Shown: positions 1 through 6,207 of the stretch, in pieces
Layout: every line of letters starts with the position of its first letter
Position numbering within the stretch: position 1 is the first letter of the stretch
NCBI GenBank assembly: GCA_030043595.1
Contig: JASHXJ010000098.1
Coordinates: forward strand, 1 to 10,316
Length of the DNA: 10,316 nt
Source of the DNA: Trebonia sp.
Lineage (GTDB): Bacteria; Actinomycetota; Actinomycetes; Streptosporangiales; Streptosporangiaceae
Reading direction: 5' to 3'
Program-made: the position numbers and the translations under genes
The notes under the pieces: model-generated
The model's input: only the letters and a program-made list of their open reading frames with translations
What the model was told of the DNA's origin: nothing
Database searches by the model: none

Positions 1-1453
1 CGTAGTTGGCGCCGTAGTAGGCCTGGCGCCAGGTGGTCAGGGCCGGGTCGATGTAGTTCTGGTAGGCCTGGCCGCTGGCGTACGGGCGCATCGAGGTCCA
101 GAACGACTGGAGCCAGTTGTACTGCCGCTGGACGCCCGCCGCGGCCGAGCCGTAGTTCCAGTCGGTGGTGTACTGGGCGCCGAACAGGCAGTTGCGGTGC
201 ACGAACGCCGTCGCCGCTGCCGGGACGCGGTTGACCGCGCCGCCGAGTGCGTCGAACGCGATGCCGCCGACGCCGCCCGACGCGCCGGACACGCCCTGCA
301 GGCTCTCGATGCCGTGCAGCAGGGTGCTGATCCCGGCGCTGCTCAGCTGCCTCGTGAAGAAGTCGGACTTGGAGTACTGAGGCTGGCGGGCCAGCCGCCC
401 GCCAGGCACCTGCCACGGCAGGTGGCAGCCCTGGTAGCCGATCGAGGAGCAGCCCGCCTCAAGGAGCATCGCGTTCAGGTAGGAGTACTGGTTCAGGAAG
501 TAGCCGGACGGGTGCGAGCCGGCCTTCGCGTACAGCTGGCTGAGCAGGTTCGCCGCGCCGCTGATGCTGCCCAGGTAGCAGCCGCCGACCTGCAACGTCG
601 GGGTGCGCCCGCCCGGCGCCGCGGCCAGGTGCAGGTTCGACCACATCGCGTCCGGCGCGTACGGCGCCCAGGACTGCCAGGCGGCGATGACCTTGGCGGC
701 CTGCGACCACGGCCAGGACAGGAAGAACAGCACAGGCGTGGGCGCTACCGTGGCGCTGAACGTGAACTTGGTGACCACGCCGAAGTTGCCGCCGCCACCG
801 CCGCGGCAGGCCCAGAACAGGTCCGGGTGGTCTTTCCCGCTGACGGTCATGATGGCGCCGTTCGCGAGGACGATCTGCAGCGACTCCAGGTGGTCGCTGG
901 TCAGCCCGTACGCGCGCGAGACCACGCCGATGCCGCCGCCGAGCGTCAGGCCGGAGATGCCGACCGTCGGGCAGGACCCGCCGGGAATCGCCCGGTTGGC
1001 GGCCGCCAGGGCGTGGTACATGTCGATCAGCCGGGCGCCCGCGCCCACCGTGACGGTGTACCCGGACACGCTGACGCCCGCGATCTTTGAGACGTCGATG
1101 ATCAGGCCGGTGGTCGTCGAGTAGCCGGCGTAGCTGTGCCCGCCGCAGCGCGCCGCCACCGGGATCTTGAACTTGCGTACGAACGCCAGGCACGTCGCGA
1201 CGTCGCGCGGGATGACGCAGTAGGCGATCCCGGCCGGGCTGATGGCGTCGAAACGCGGGTCGAACAGCCGGCGGGCGACCGTGTACGACGCCTCGCCCGG
1301 CCGGACCAGCGTGCCGGCCAGATCCTTCGCCAGCGCGGCCCAGTCGGCCGGCGTGGGGTCGCTGTACGGCGCGAAGTCGGCCCTGATGAAGGCGGGCACG
1401 GCGACGGCGGCGGCACCTCCCGCGGCCATGCCGAGGAACGCGCGACGCTTCAT
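1..1453 (-). CDS. FAD-binding oxidoreductase, berberine-bridge-enzyme type, Tat-exported (C-terminus off window)
   Basis: The minus-strand frame stays open from an ATG at 1453 to the left edge, giving about 484 residues without the last C-terminal residues. The N-terminus (MKRRAFLGMAAGG followed by an Ala/Val-rich stretch) looks like a twin-arginine signal, so the protein is probably exported folded. Residues 102-112 (RCGGHSYAGYS) and 158-172 (GGSCPTVGISGLTLG) are FAD-binding motifs of the PCMH/VAO fold. His106 and Cys161 match the two residues that bind FAD covalently in berberine-bridge and gluco-oligosaccharide oxidases. A later ACRGGGGGNFGVVTKF motif and a C-terminal YYGANY, the start of the BBE domain, support the family. 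Such enzymes oxidise alcohols, sugars or alkaloid-like substrates with O2; the substrate here is unknown. No Shine-Dalgarno is seen. An in-frame GTG at 1477 is an alternative start that adds MSTPLQPV. The gene is divergent from the MarR regulator, which may control it. Confidence 0.93.
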   Translation of the reverse strand, partial: MKRRAFLGMAAGGAAAVAVPAFIRADFAPYSDPTPADWAALAKDLAGTLVRPGEASYTVARRLFDPRFDAISPAGIAYCVIPRDVATCLAFVRKFKIPVAARCGGHSYAGYSTTTGLIIDVSKIAGVSVSGYTVTVGAGARLIDMYHALAAANRAIPGGSCPTVGISGLTLGGGIGVVSRAYGLTSDHLESLQIVLANGAIMTVSGKDHPDLFWACRGGGGGNFGVVTKFTFSATVAPTPVLFFLSWPWSQAAKVIAAWQSWAPYAPDAMWSNLHLAAAPGGRTPTLQVGGCYLGSISGAANLLSQLYAKAGSHPSGYFLNQYSYLNAMLLEAGCSSIGYQGCHLPWQVPGGRLARQPQYSKSDFFTRQLSSAGISTLLHGIESLQGVSGASGGVGGIAFDALGGAVNRVPAAATAFVHRNCLFGAQYTTDWNYGSAAAGVQRQYNWLQSFWTSMRPYASGQAYQNYIDPALTTWRQAYYGANY

Positions 1454-1528
1454 GACAGGCTGCAGCGGAGTGCTCACGATCTGAAGGACGCTGGCGGACG
1501 AAAAAAGGTTGCGCGCGCCAGGAATAGC

Positions 1529-1541
1529 TTGAGTTACTCAA
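1529..1541. promoter_or_regulatory. Candidate MarR operator palindrome between the oxidase and regulator genes
   Basis: TTGAG-TTA-CTCAA is a perfect 5-bp inverted repeat with a 3-nt centre. It lies in an AT-richer island (about 1521-1550) in the 131-bp gap between two divergent genes. MarR-family repressors typically bind short palindromes in the shared promoter of the divergent genes they regulate, so the site fits autoregulation plus control of the oxidase. I could not place convincing -10/-35 boxes on either strand. Confidence 0.45.
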
Positions 1542-1584
1542 TTGTTTAGCAGGTCAGGAACTATCCGCAGAGGTGAGGCTAGAC

Positions 1585-2100
1585 GTGAGCATCGGGGCAC
1601 GGGAAACGGGCAAGGCGCAGGCGGACGCGTCGGCGCTGAACCGGGACATCCTCGACGCGCTCACCGACCTGGTCAAGCGGGCCGGCGCGATCTCGCACTC
1701 GATCGCCGCCGGCTTCGGTGTCGCGCCCAGCGACCTGCTGGCCCTGTTCAAGCTGGACGGCGTGCTCCCGATGAAGGAGCTCGCGCAGCGGATGGGGTGC
1801 GACGCCTCCTTCGTCACGGTCATCGCGGACACGCTGGAGCGGCAAGGACTCGCCCGGCGCGAGCCCAGCCAGCGGGACCGCCGCGTGAAGAACCTCGTCC
1901 TCACCCCCGCGGGCATCGCCGCGAAGGAGCGGCTGATGCGTGAGCTCGCCACCAGGATGCCCTGGTGCTACGGGCTCGACGACACCGAACGGCAGTGCTT
2001 CCTGAGCCTGCTCAGGAAGATGCTGAACAGCCCTGGCGGCGACGACCACGCTCCGGAGAGTGGGCTGCCCGGGACAGCAGCGACGGATCGTTCGGGATAA
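1585..2100 (+). CDS. MarR-family winged-helix transcriptional regulator
   Basis: The protein has 171 residues, a usual MarR length. Residues 20-45 form the N-terminal dimerisation helix. Residues 61-87 (LPMKELAQRMGCDASFVTVIADTLERQ) form the helix-turn-helix, and residues 95-110 (SQRDRRVKNLVLTPAG) form the beta-wing with the characteristic D-x-R and L-T-x-x-G pattern. The C-terminal helices complete the dimer interface. I chose GTG 1585 over the in-frame GTG at 1573 because AGGTGAGG at 1571-1578 sits at good Shine-Dalgarno distance only for 1585. Family members sense small phenolic or xenobiotic ligands or oxidants and derepress efflux and detoxification genes. The next gene downstream, 75 bp away and on the same strand with no evident terminator between, is a multidrug-type exporter, so co-transcription and control of that exporter are likely. 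The ligand is unknown. Confidence 0.9.
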   Translation: MSIGARETGKAQADASALNRDILDALTDLVKRAGAISHSIAAGFGVAPSDLLALFKLDGVLPMKELAQRMGCDASFVTVIADTLERQGLARREPSQRDRRVKNLVLTPAGIAAKERLMRELATRMPWCYGLDDTERQCFLSLLRKMLNSPGGDDHAPESGLPGTAATDRSG

Positions 2101-2175
2101 ATGGGTTTCGAAATAAGGGGATCGCAGTCCGCACGCGGGTGAGTCATGCCCGGAATCCGGTAAAGGGGAATCACC

Positions 2176-3732
2176 GTGTCAGCAACCTCACGCCAGACGG
2201 GGAGCGCGCCCGCGACGACGGCCGCCGTCGCGGGAGCCATCCAGACGCAGCCGCAGCGACGGCTCGGGCTGGCGCTGGCTGTCATCGCGACCGCGCAGCT
2301 CATGGTCGTGCTCGACGCCACCATCGTGAACGTGGCGCTGCCGCACATCCAGGACGCGCTGCACTTCTCTGGCACGAACCTCGAATGGGTCGTCAACGCG
2401 TACGCGCTCGCCTTCGGCGGGCTGCTGCTGCTCGGCGGCCGGTCCGGCGACCTCCTGGGCAGGCGCCGGATCTTCATCTTCGGCATCCTGCTCTTCTCGG
2501 TCGCCTCGCTCGCCGGCGGCCTGGCCACCAGCCAGGAGTGGCTGCTGACGGCGCGCGTCTTCCAGGGCATCGGCGGCGCGTTCGCCGCGCCCACCTCGCT
2601 GTCGCTGATCGCCGTCACGTTCCCCGAGGGCAGGGAGCGCAACAGGGCGATGGGCGTGTACGCGGCGATGAGCATCGCCGGAGGCGCCGTCGGGCTGCTC
2701 GCCGGCGGCCTGCTGACCAGCTACGCCGACTGGCGCTGGGTGTTCTTCGTGAACGTGCCGATCGGCCTGCTCGTCGCAATCCTCGCGCCGCGGGTGCTCG
2801 GCGAGTCCGAGCGGCGGCCGGGCAACTTCGACCTGCCGGGCGCGATCACCGGGTCGCTGGGTCTCGCCGCCCTCGTGTACGGGCTGTCCAACGCGGCGAC
2901 CACGTCCAACGGCGTGTCCCACTGGGGCGACCCCAAGGTCATCGTGTCCCTGGTGGCCGCGGTGGTGCTGCTGGTGGCGTTCGGCTTCATCGAAGTGCGG
3001 AGCAAGCACGCGCTCGTGCCGATCCGGGTGCTGCGGTCCCGCGACCGCAGCGGGTCGTACCTGATCAGCCTCTGCGTGGGCACCGCGCTGTTCGGCATGT
3101 TCTTCTTCCTGACCATCTTCGTGCAGAACGTCTGGGACTACAGCCCGGTCAAGACAGGGCTCGCGTACCTGCCGATGGTGGCCACGATCATGGCCGCCTC
3201 CGCGCTCGCGTCGCAGCTCGTGTCGCGGGTCGGCGCCCGGCCGCTGATGATCGGGGGGGCGGCGATCGCCACCGGCGGGATGTTCTGGCTGTCCCGGCTG
3301 ACGGAGCAGAGCACGTACCTGGGCGGCCTGCTCGGCCCGATGATGATCACCGCCGCCGGGATCGGGCTCATCTTCGTGCCGCTGTCGCTCGTCTCGCTCG
3401 CCAAGGTGTCGAACAACGACGCGGGCGTGGCGTCCTCGCTGCTGAACACGGGCCAGCAGGTCGGCGGGTCGATCGGGCTCGCGGTGCTCGGGACCGTGGC
3501 GTGGAGCGCGGTGGCGAGCAGCGTGAATTCCGCGACCGCCCACCTGACGCCGGCCGCTTCGAAGGCCGCCCAGACCGCGATCTACAACCACGCGCTGGCC
3601 TACGGGTTCTCCCGCGGCTACCTGGTGTCGGCGGCGATCGCGCTGCTCGCGCTGGTCATCGCGGTGGTGGCGATCCGGATCAAGCGCGAGGACCTGGCCG
3701 GAGTCAACCCGATGGCCGCGCCGACGGACTGA
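2176..3732 (+). CDS. MFS transporter, DHA2 family (14 membrane helices), drug/metabolite exporter
   Basis: The protein has 518 residues and a hydrophobic pattern consistent with 14 membrane segments, as in the EmrB/QacA (DHA2) branch of the major facilitator superfamily. Motif D1 is seen at residues 46-56 (LDATIVNVALP), motif A at 88-98 (GRSGDLLGRRR), and the WRWVFFVNVPIG signature at 187-198. The motif C region (170-179, GGAVGLLAGG) lacks the usual proline. Members use the proton gradient to expel hydrophobic compounds, dyes or natural products across the inner membrane. The GTG start is preceded by AAAGGGG at 2162-2168. The gene lies directly downstream of the MarR regulator, a classic regulator-exporter pair, and close to an oxidase, so it could export a compound made or modified by the neighbouring enzymes. 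The substrate cannot be read from sequence. Confidence 0.95.
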   Translation: MSATSRQTGSAPATTAAVAGAIQTQPQRRLGLALAVIATAQLMVVLDATIVNVALPHIQDALHFSGTNLEWVVNAYALAFGGLLLLGGRSGDLLGRRRIFIFGILLFSVASLAGGLATSQEWLLTARVFQGIGGAFAAPTSLSLIAVTFPEGRERNRAMGVYAAMSIAGGAVGLLAGGLLTSYADWRWVFFVNVPIGLLVAILAPRVLGESERRPGNFDLPGAITGSLGLAALVYGLSNAATTSNGVSHWGDPKVIVSLVAAVVLLVAFGFIEVRSKHALVPIRVLRSRDRSGSYLISLCVGTALFGMFFFLTIFVQNVWDYSPVKTGLAYLPMVATIMAASALASQLVSRVGARPLMIGGAAIATGGMFWLSRLTEQSTYLGGLLGPMMITAAGIGLIFVPLSLVSLAKVSNNDAGVASSLLNTGQQVGGSIGLAVLGTVAWSAVASSVNSATAHLTPAASKAAQTAIYNHALAYGFSRGYLVSAAIALLALVIAVVAIRIKREDLAGVNPMAAPTD

Positions 3733-3770
3733 GCGCTTTCTGGCTACTGTTGTTCCGGTCGCTCTCTCGC

Positions 3771-3776
3771 GGAGGT
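3771..3776 (+). promoter_or_regulatory. Strong Shine-Dalgarno for the CMD-family gene
   Basis: GGAGGT lies 7 nt upstream of ATG 3784 and settles that start. It follows the exporter stop (3732) by about 40 bp. A weak TACTGT -10-like box at 3745-3750 could drive separate transcription, but I see no matching -35. Confidence 0.7.
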
Positions 3777-3783
3777 AACTCGC

Positions 3784-4380
3784 ATGGCACGGCTTTCTTA
3801 TGTGGCGCCGCCCGGCGCCGTGACCGACCGGATCATGGCGCGGCGGGGCGGCAGGCTGACCGCGCTTGACGGGATGCTGCTGCACAGCCCCGAGTTCGCC
3901 GACGGCTGGAACAGCATGCTCGGCGCGGTGCGCGGCCAGTCGACGCTGCCGGCGGACATCCGGGAGCTGGTCATCCTGCGGGTGGCCGCGCGCAACGGCG
4001 CGGATTACGAGTGGGTGGCGCACGAGCCGGTGGCGCGGCAAGCGGGACTCGGCGACGAGCAGATCGCGGCGATCCGCGTGGGCGGGTCCGGGGCGGGCGG
4101 GACCGGGTCGGGCGGGTCCGGGGCAGGCGCGTCCGGGTCGGGCGGGTCCGGGGCGGGCGGGGCGACGCTGAACGCGGCGCAGTGGGCGGCGCTTGGCTAC
4201 GCCGACGCGATGACGATGCACGTGACGGTGGCTGACGAGGTGTTCGGCGCGGTACGGGAGCACTTCTCCGAGCGGGAGGTGCTCGAGCTCACGGTGACGA
4301 TCGCGACGTACAACATGGTCTCCCGGGTGCTGGTGGCCCTGGAGGTGCGGCCCGGCGACGACCCGTTCCGGGCGCGATGA
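3784..4380 (+). CDS. Carboxymuconolactone decarboxylase (CMD/AhpD-fold) family protein with a Gly/Ser repeat insert
   Basis: The protein has 198 residues and an all-helical CMD fold. The core segment LPADIRELVILRVAARNGADYEWVAHEPVARQAGL (residues 55-89) contains the E76-x-x-x-H80 pair typical of the non-thioredoxin CMD branch. The AhpD CxxC pair is absent, so peroxidase-reductase activity is unlikely. A second helical half (129-190) resembles the family's C-terminal half. Residues 100-126 are a low-complexity insert (GSGAGGTGSG-like) encoded by a 30-nt tandem repeat; in relatives this position is a short loop between helices, so the insert is probably a solvent-exposed linker. Some members decarboxylate aromatic-catabolism lactones, but many are uncharacterised. 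Here the gene follows an exporter and precedes a dimeric alpha/beta-barrel gene. Family assignment is firm; the reaction is unknown. Confidence 0.88.
   Translation: MARLSYVAPPGAVTDRIMARRGGRLTALDGMLLHSPEFADGWNSMLGAVRGQSTLPADIRELVILRVAARNGADYEWVAHEPVARQAGLGDEQIAAIRVGGSGAGGTGSGGSGAGASGSGGSGAGGATLNAAQWAALGYADAMTMHVTVADEVFGAVREHFSEREVLELTVTIATYNMVSRVLVALEVRPGDDPFRAR
4081..4161 (+). repeat. 30-nt in-frame tandem repeat (2.7 copies) inside the CMD gene
   Basis: Units at 4081-4110, 4111-4140 and 4141-4161 each begin GGCGGGTCCGGGGC and keep an exact 30-nt period. They differ by a few substitutions: gaccgg versus gtccgg, and gcgggcgg versus gcaggcgc. Each unit encodes ten Gly/Ser/Ala/Thr residues. The period is a multiple of three, so copy-number change would preserve the reading frame. 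Confidence 0.93.
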
Positions 4381-4406
4381 GGTCGCCTGCCCGGATTCGC
4401 GCGGTT

Positions 4407-4412
4407 TACGAT
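4407..4412 (+). promoter_or_regulatory. Possible -10 box for leaderless transcription of the double DABB gene
   Basis: TACGAT (TAnnnT) ends 7 nt before ATG 4420, the geometry expected when transcription starts at or near the start codon. No Shine-Dalgarno precedes either candidate ATG (4411 or 4420), which agrees with leaderless translation. No good -35 is visible. Confidence 0.35.
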
Positions 4413-4419
4413 GCCTGCT

Positions 4420-5097
4420 ATGGCTAACGGACTGCTGTTCGTGTACACCGACCCGGGTCCCGTTCCGGTCGCCGAATTCAACGACTGGTACGACAACGAG
4501 CACGGGCCGTTGCGGCTGACGGTGCCGGGTATCTCGGCCGGGTACCGCTTCCGGGCACTCGACGACAAGGCGCCCCAGTGGCTGGCGTACTACGAGATGA
4601 AGCCCGGCGTGCTCGACAGCCCGGAGTACAAGGCGCTCGCAACGTCCGCGAGCGCGCGGGAGAAGTCGATCATGTCGTCGCTGGCGACGCTGGACCGCCG
4701 GGTGTACGAGCCGCTCAGCGATTCCGGTGTCGCGGCTTCGGCGGGTTGGGCGGCTACGGCGGATGCGGCGGATGCGGCGGATGGCGCGCCGCCTGTGGTG
4801 CTCGCGGTCTCGCTGTCCGTGCCGCCTGGCCTCGAGGACGACCTGGCGGCCTGGTACGCCGACGAGCACATCCCGATGCTGCTCGCGGTGCCCGGCTGGC
4901 GGCGCATCCGGCGGTTCCGGCTGACCGGCGGCACGGCACCGGCGTACCTGTCGTTGCACGAACTTGCGGACATGTCGGTGTTCCAGGAGGCGGCGTACCG
5001 CGCCGCGGTGAGCACCCCGTGGATGAAGCGGATCGTGGACTCGGCGATCGGCCGCGAGCGGCGGGTGTTCGGGCTGCACAAGTCGTTCGGCGACTGA
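4420..5097 (+). CDS. Two-domain dimeric alpha/beta-barrel (EthD/ABM-like) protein
   Basis: The protein has 225 residues and is built from two similar halves. FNDWYDNEHGPLRLTVPG at residues 20-37 matches LAAWYADEHIPMLLAVPG at 142-159; both carry the W-Y-x-x-E-H signature seen in EthD- and DABB-type ferredoxin-like folds. Each half is about 100 residues, so the fusion can form intramolecularly the barrel that relatives make as homodimers. The linker (about 103-124) contains the Ala/Asp-rich repeat ADAADAADG. Such folds serve as cofactor-free monooxygenases, cyclases, decarboxylases or accessory proteins in aromatic and polyketide metabolism; the activity here is unknown. Start 4420 is preferred to the in-frame ATG at 4411, which would add MPA, because of the TACGAT box and the better match to family N-termini. 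It follows the CMD gene by about 40 bp on the same strand. Confidence 0.85.
   Translation: MANGLLFVYTDPGPVPVAEFNDWYDNEHGPLRLTVPGISAGYRFRALDDKAPQWLAYYEMKPGVLDSPEYKALATSASAREKSIMSSLATLDRRVYEPLSDSGVAASAGWAATADAADAADGAPPVVLAVSLSVPPGLEDDLAAWYADEHIPMLLAVPGWRRIRRFRLTGGTAPAYLSLHELADMSVFQEAAYRAAVSTPWMKRIVDSAIGRERRVFGLHKSFGD
4759..4784 (+). repeat. 9-nt in-frame tandem repeat in the inter-domain linker
   Basis: The 9-nt unit GCGGATGCG occurs 2.8 times. It is read in frame as Ala-Asp-Ala and lies exactly between the two barrel domains of the encoded protein. Confidence 0.85.
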
Positions 5098-5160
5098 TTC
5101 GCGCGGAGTCCACGGCAGGCGGCGTCCGATGGGTCCGGTGGGTCCGGTGGCGGCTGTCCC

Positions 5161-5280
5161 CGGTGGCGGCTGGTCCCGGCGTGAGCTGGTCCCGGTGGCT
5201 GCCGGTCCCGGTGGCGGTCCCGGCGGCGGCTGGTCCCGGCGTGAGCTGGTCCCGGTGGCTGCCGGTCCCGGTGGCGGCTG
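5161..5280 (+). repeat. 60-nt direct tandem duplication (GC-rich)
   Basis: 5165-5218 and 5225-5278 are identical over 54 nt at an exact 60-nt period. The core contains GGCTGGTCCCGGCGTGAGCT and GGTCCCGGTGGCGG sub-motifs. Shorter GGTCCCGGTGGC-like pieces occur on both sides (from about 5127 to 5290), so the duplication arose from an already repetitive stretch. Near identity indicates a recent event. Confidence 0.95.
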
Positions 5281-5322
5281 GTCCCGGCGCGGCATCTCCA
5301 GTCACACCAGCCCCTGGCGCCC

Positions 5323-5392
5323 ACTTTGCACACTTTTCGACCATTTCCTGGGATGATTTGTCCGAAATGTCCGCACCAAAAGTGTGCAAAGT
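5323..5392. repeat. Perfect 15-bp AT-rich inverted repeat enclosing a 40-nt loop
   Basis: ACTTTGCACACTTTT at 5323-5337 is the exact reverse complement of AAAAGTGTGCAAAGT at 5378-5392. Within the 40-nt loop, CATTTC (5342-5347) pairs with GAAATG (5364-5369), so a stem with a second internal hairpin can form. The 70-nt block is far more AT-rich than its surroundings and sits between two GC-rich repeat arrays. It has no T-tract and is about 225 bp from the upstream stop codon, so it is not a standard intrinsic terminator. It could be a MITE-like or dispersed palindromic element, a large operator, or a structured RNA. Confidence 0.85.
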
Positions 5393-5464
5393 CGCACTCG
5401 CGGGACGCATGGGACGCATGAGGGCCGCGACCACGGCGACTCGGGTCCGCGGCTGGGCTGACGG

Positions 5465-5621
5465 CTGACGGGGTGGGCTCCCAGCCGACGGTTGGACTGC
5501 CGGCTGACGGGGTGGCCTCCCAGTTGACGGTTGGACTGCCGACTGACGGGGTGGACTCCCGACTGACGGGGTGGACTCCCGGCTGACGGTTGGACTGCCG
5601 GCTGACGGGCTGGGCCGGCGG
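5465..5621 (+). repeat. Tandem array of eight 19/20-nt units
   Basis: Two related unit types are interspersed: CTGACGGGGTGGACTCCCGA (20 nt) and CTGACGGTTGGACTGCCGG (19 nt). In order, units start at 5465, 5485, 5504, 5524, 5543, 5563, 5583 and 5602, with one to several substitutions each. The array decays into degenerate copies up to about 5660, just upstream of the next gene. Units abut with no unique spacers and the period is not a multiple of three, so it is neither CRISPR nor coding. Confidence 0.92.
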
Positions 5622-5702
5622 CCGACAGCTGACGGCGGGCAGCTGCCGGTTGGGCCGGGCTGCCTGCGGTGACCGGGAGAAGGTGACGGGGAGAATGAGC
5701 GC

Positions 5703-6038
5703 ATGATCGCGCGGATCTGGCGGGGCTGGGCGCCACGGGAACGGGCCGGGGCGTACCAGCGTCATTACGAGACAGAGGTCAGCGCGCACCTGCGGGCGGT
5801 CAGCGGCTTCCGCGGCGCCCAACTGCTGCGCCGGGACGAAGGCGGGGAAGTCGCGTTCACCTCGATCACCTGGTTCACGAGCCTGGACGCGGTCCGCGGG
5901 TTCGCCGGCGACGATTACGAGCGGGCCGTCGTCGAGGAGGGTGCCCGGGCGGTACTCAGCCGGTGGGACGAGCGGGCAGTGCACCACGACGTCGCCTTCG
6001 ACGTGCGCTTACCGTCGGCTGGTGGTGGCGCTGGTTAA
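5703..6038 (+). CDS. Single-domain antibiotic biosynthesis monooxygenase-like (DABB) protein
   Basis: The protein has 111 residues, normal for a single dimeric alpha/beta-barrel domain. It begins MIARIWRGWAPRERAGAYQR, followed by a conserved-looking SGFRGAQLLRRDEGGEVAFTSITWFTSLDAVRGFAG core (residues 39-74), a pattern common in actinobacterial ABM-family proteins of the heme-degrading or quinone-forming monooxygenase fold. Catalytic identity cannot be assigned; many such proteins are orphan enzymes or stress proteins. GGGGAG at 5688-5693 provides a Shine-Dalgarno 9 nt before ATG 5703; an ATG at 5695 stops after three codons. It is the third copy of this fold within 1.7 kb, counting the two fused halves upstream. 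The last residues (SAGGGAG) are low complexity. Confidence 0.85.
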   Translation: MIARIWRGWAPRERAGAYQRHYETEVSAHLRAVSGFRGAQLLRRDEGGEVAFTSITWFTSLDAVRGFAGDDYERAVVEEGARAVLSRWDERAVHHDVAFDVRLPSAGGGAG

Positions 6039-6156
6039 CCACTTCCGGCCGGCGCGGACCTGGGCCCGGCGGAACTGCGCGCATGGAACGAACGACTGGC
6101 GGGCATTGAAGGACGCGCGCGGCTGTTGTACAGAGCAAGATCGTGTTGCGCCAACC

Positions 6157-6175
6157 CAAGACGCGATATATCTTG
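6157..6175. promoter_or_regulatory. AT-rich imperfect palindrome upstream of the small membrane protein gene
   Basis: CAAGA at 6157-6161 and TCTTG at 6171-6175 form an inverted repeat around a core that includes the palindrome GATATATC (6165-6172). The block is one of few AT-rich stretches in the gap 6039-6207. A TTGCGC (6146-6151) and TATCTT (6169-6174) pair at 17-nt spacing could be a sigma-70-type promoter overlapping it, so a repressor bound here would block transcription. PadR-type regulators bind similar ATATAT-centred sites; that link is inference only. Confidence 0.35.
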
Positions 6176-6207
6176 ATTGTAACCGGACAGTATGAAGGGT
6201 GAGCGAG

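Larger units (their letters stand above)
5098..5702. other. Repeat-rich intergenic region without a credible gene
   Basis: About 600 bases lie between the double-domain barrel gene and the next gene. They hold a 60-nt duplicated block, an AT-rich 15-bp inverted repeat, a small 9-nt duplication (GGGACGCAT twice, about 5402-5419) and an eight-unit array of about 20 nt. Open frames crossing the region on either strand are long only because the DNA is GC-rich; their products are Pro/Gly/Gln repeats without domain character. I see no RNA gene of a known class. Confidence 0.75.

Noticed and set aside
197..1090. Plus-strand open frame opposite the flavin oxidase
   Set aside because: It has low-complexity Arg/Ala/Gly composition and no motifs; the minus-strand oxidase frame has consecutive FAD-binding motifs.
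1573..1584. Earlier GTG start for the MarR regulator
   Set aside because: It lacks a Shine-Dalgarno and overlaps the AGGTGAGG that serves GTG 1585.
2150..2160. Small palindrome CCGGAATCCGG just before the exporter ribosome-binding site
   Set aside because: Arms of 5 bp are expected by chance in this base composition, and no supporting context was found.
1965..3869. Plus-strand 634-codon frame overlapping the MarR end, the exporter and the CMD start
   Set aside because: It is an out-of-frame shadow of the exporter, with Arg-rich translation and no membrane pattern.
2188..5295. Very long minus-strand open frame (about 1035 codons) opposite the exporter, CMD and barrel genes
   Set aside because: Its translation is Arg/His/Pro/Gly-rich without domains, while three plus-strand genes with clear families occupy the same DNA. 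It is a high-GC shadow.
5465..5621. Possible CRISPR array
   Set aside because: Units abut directly without unique spacers, have two alternating lengths, and no cas gene is present. The same applies to 9148-9353.
4590..5987. Minus-strand frames through the repeat arrays encoding Pro/Ser/Gln repeats
   Set aside because: The repeat proteins are just translations of 19/20-nt and 60-nt arrays whose phase shifts between units. The frames also lie opposite convincing plus-strand genes, and there is no start site support.
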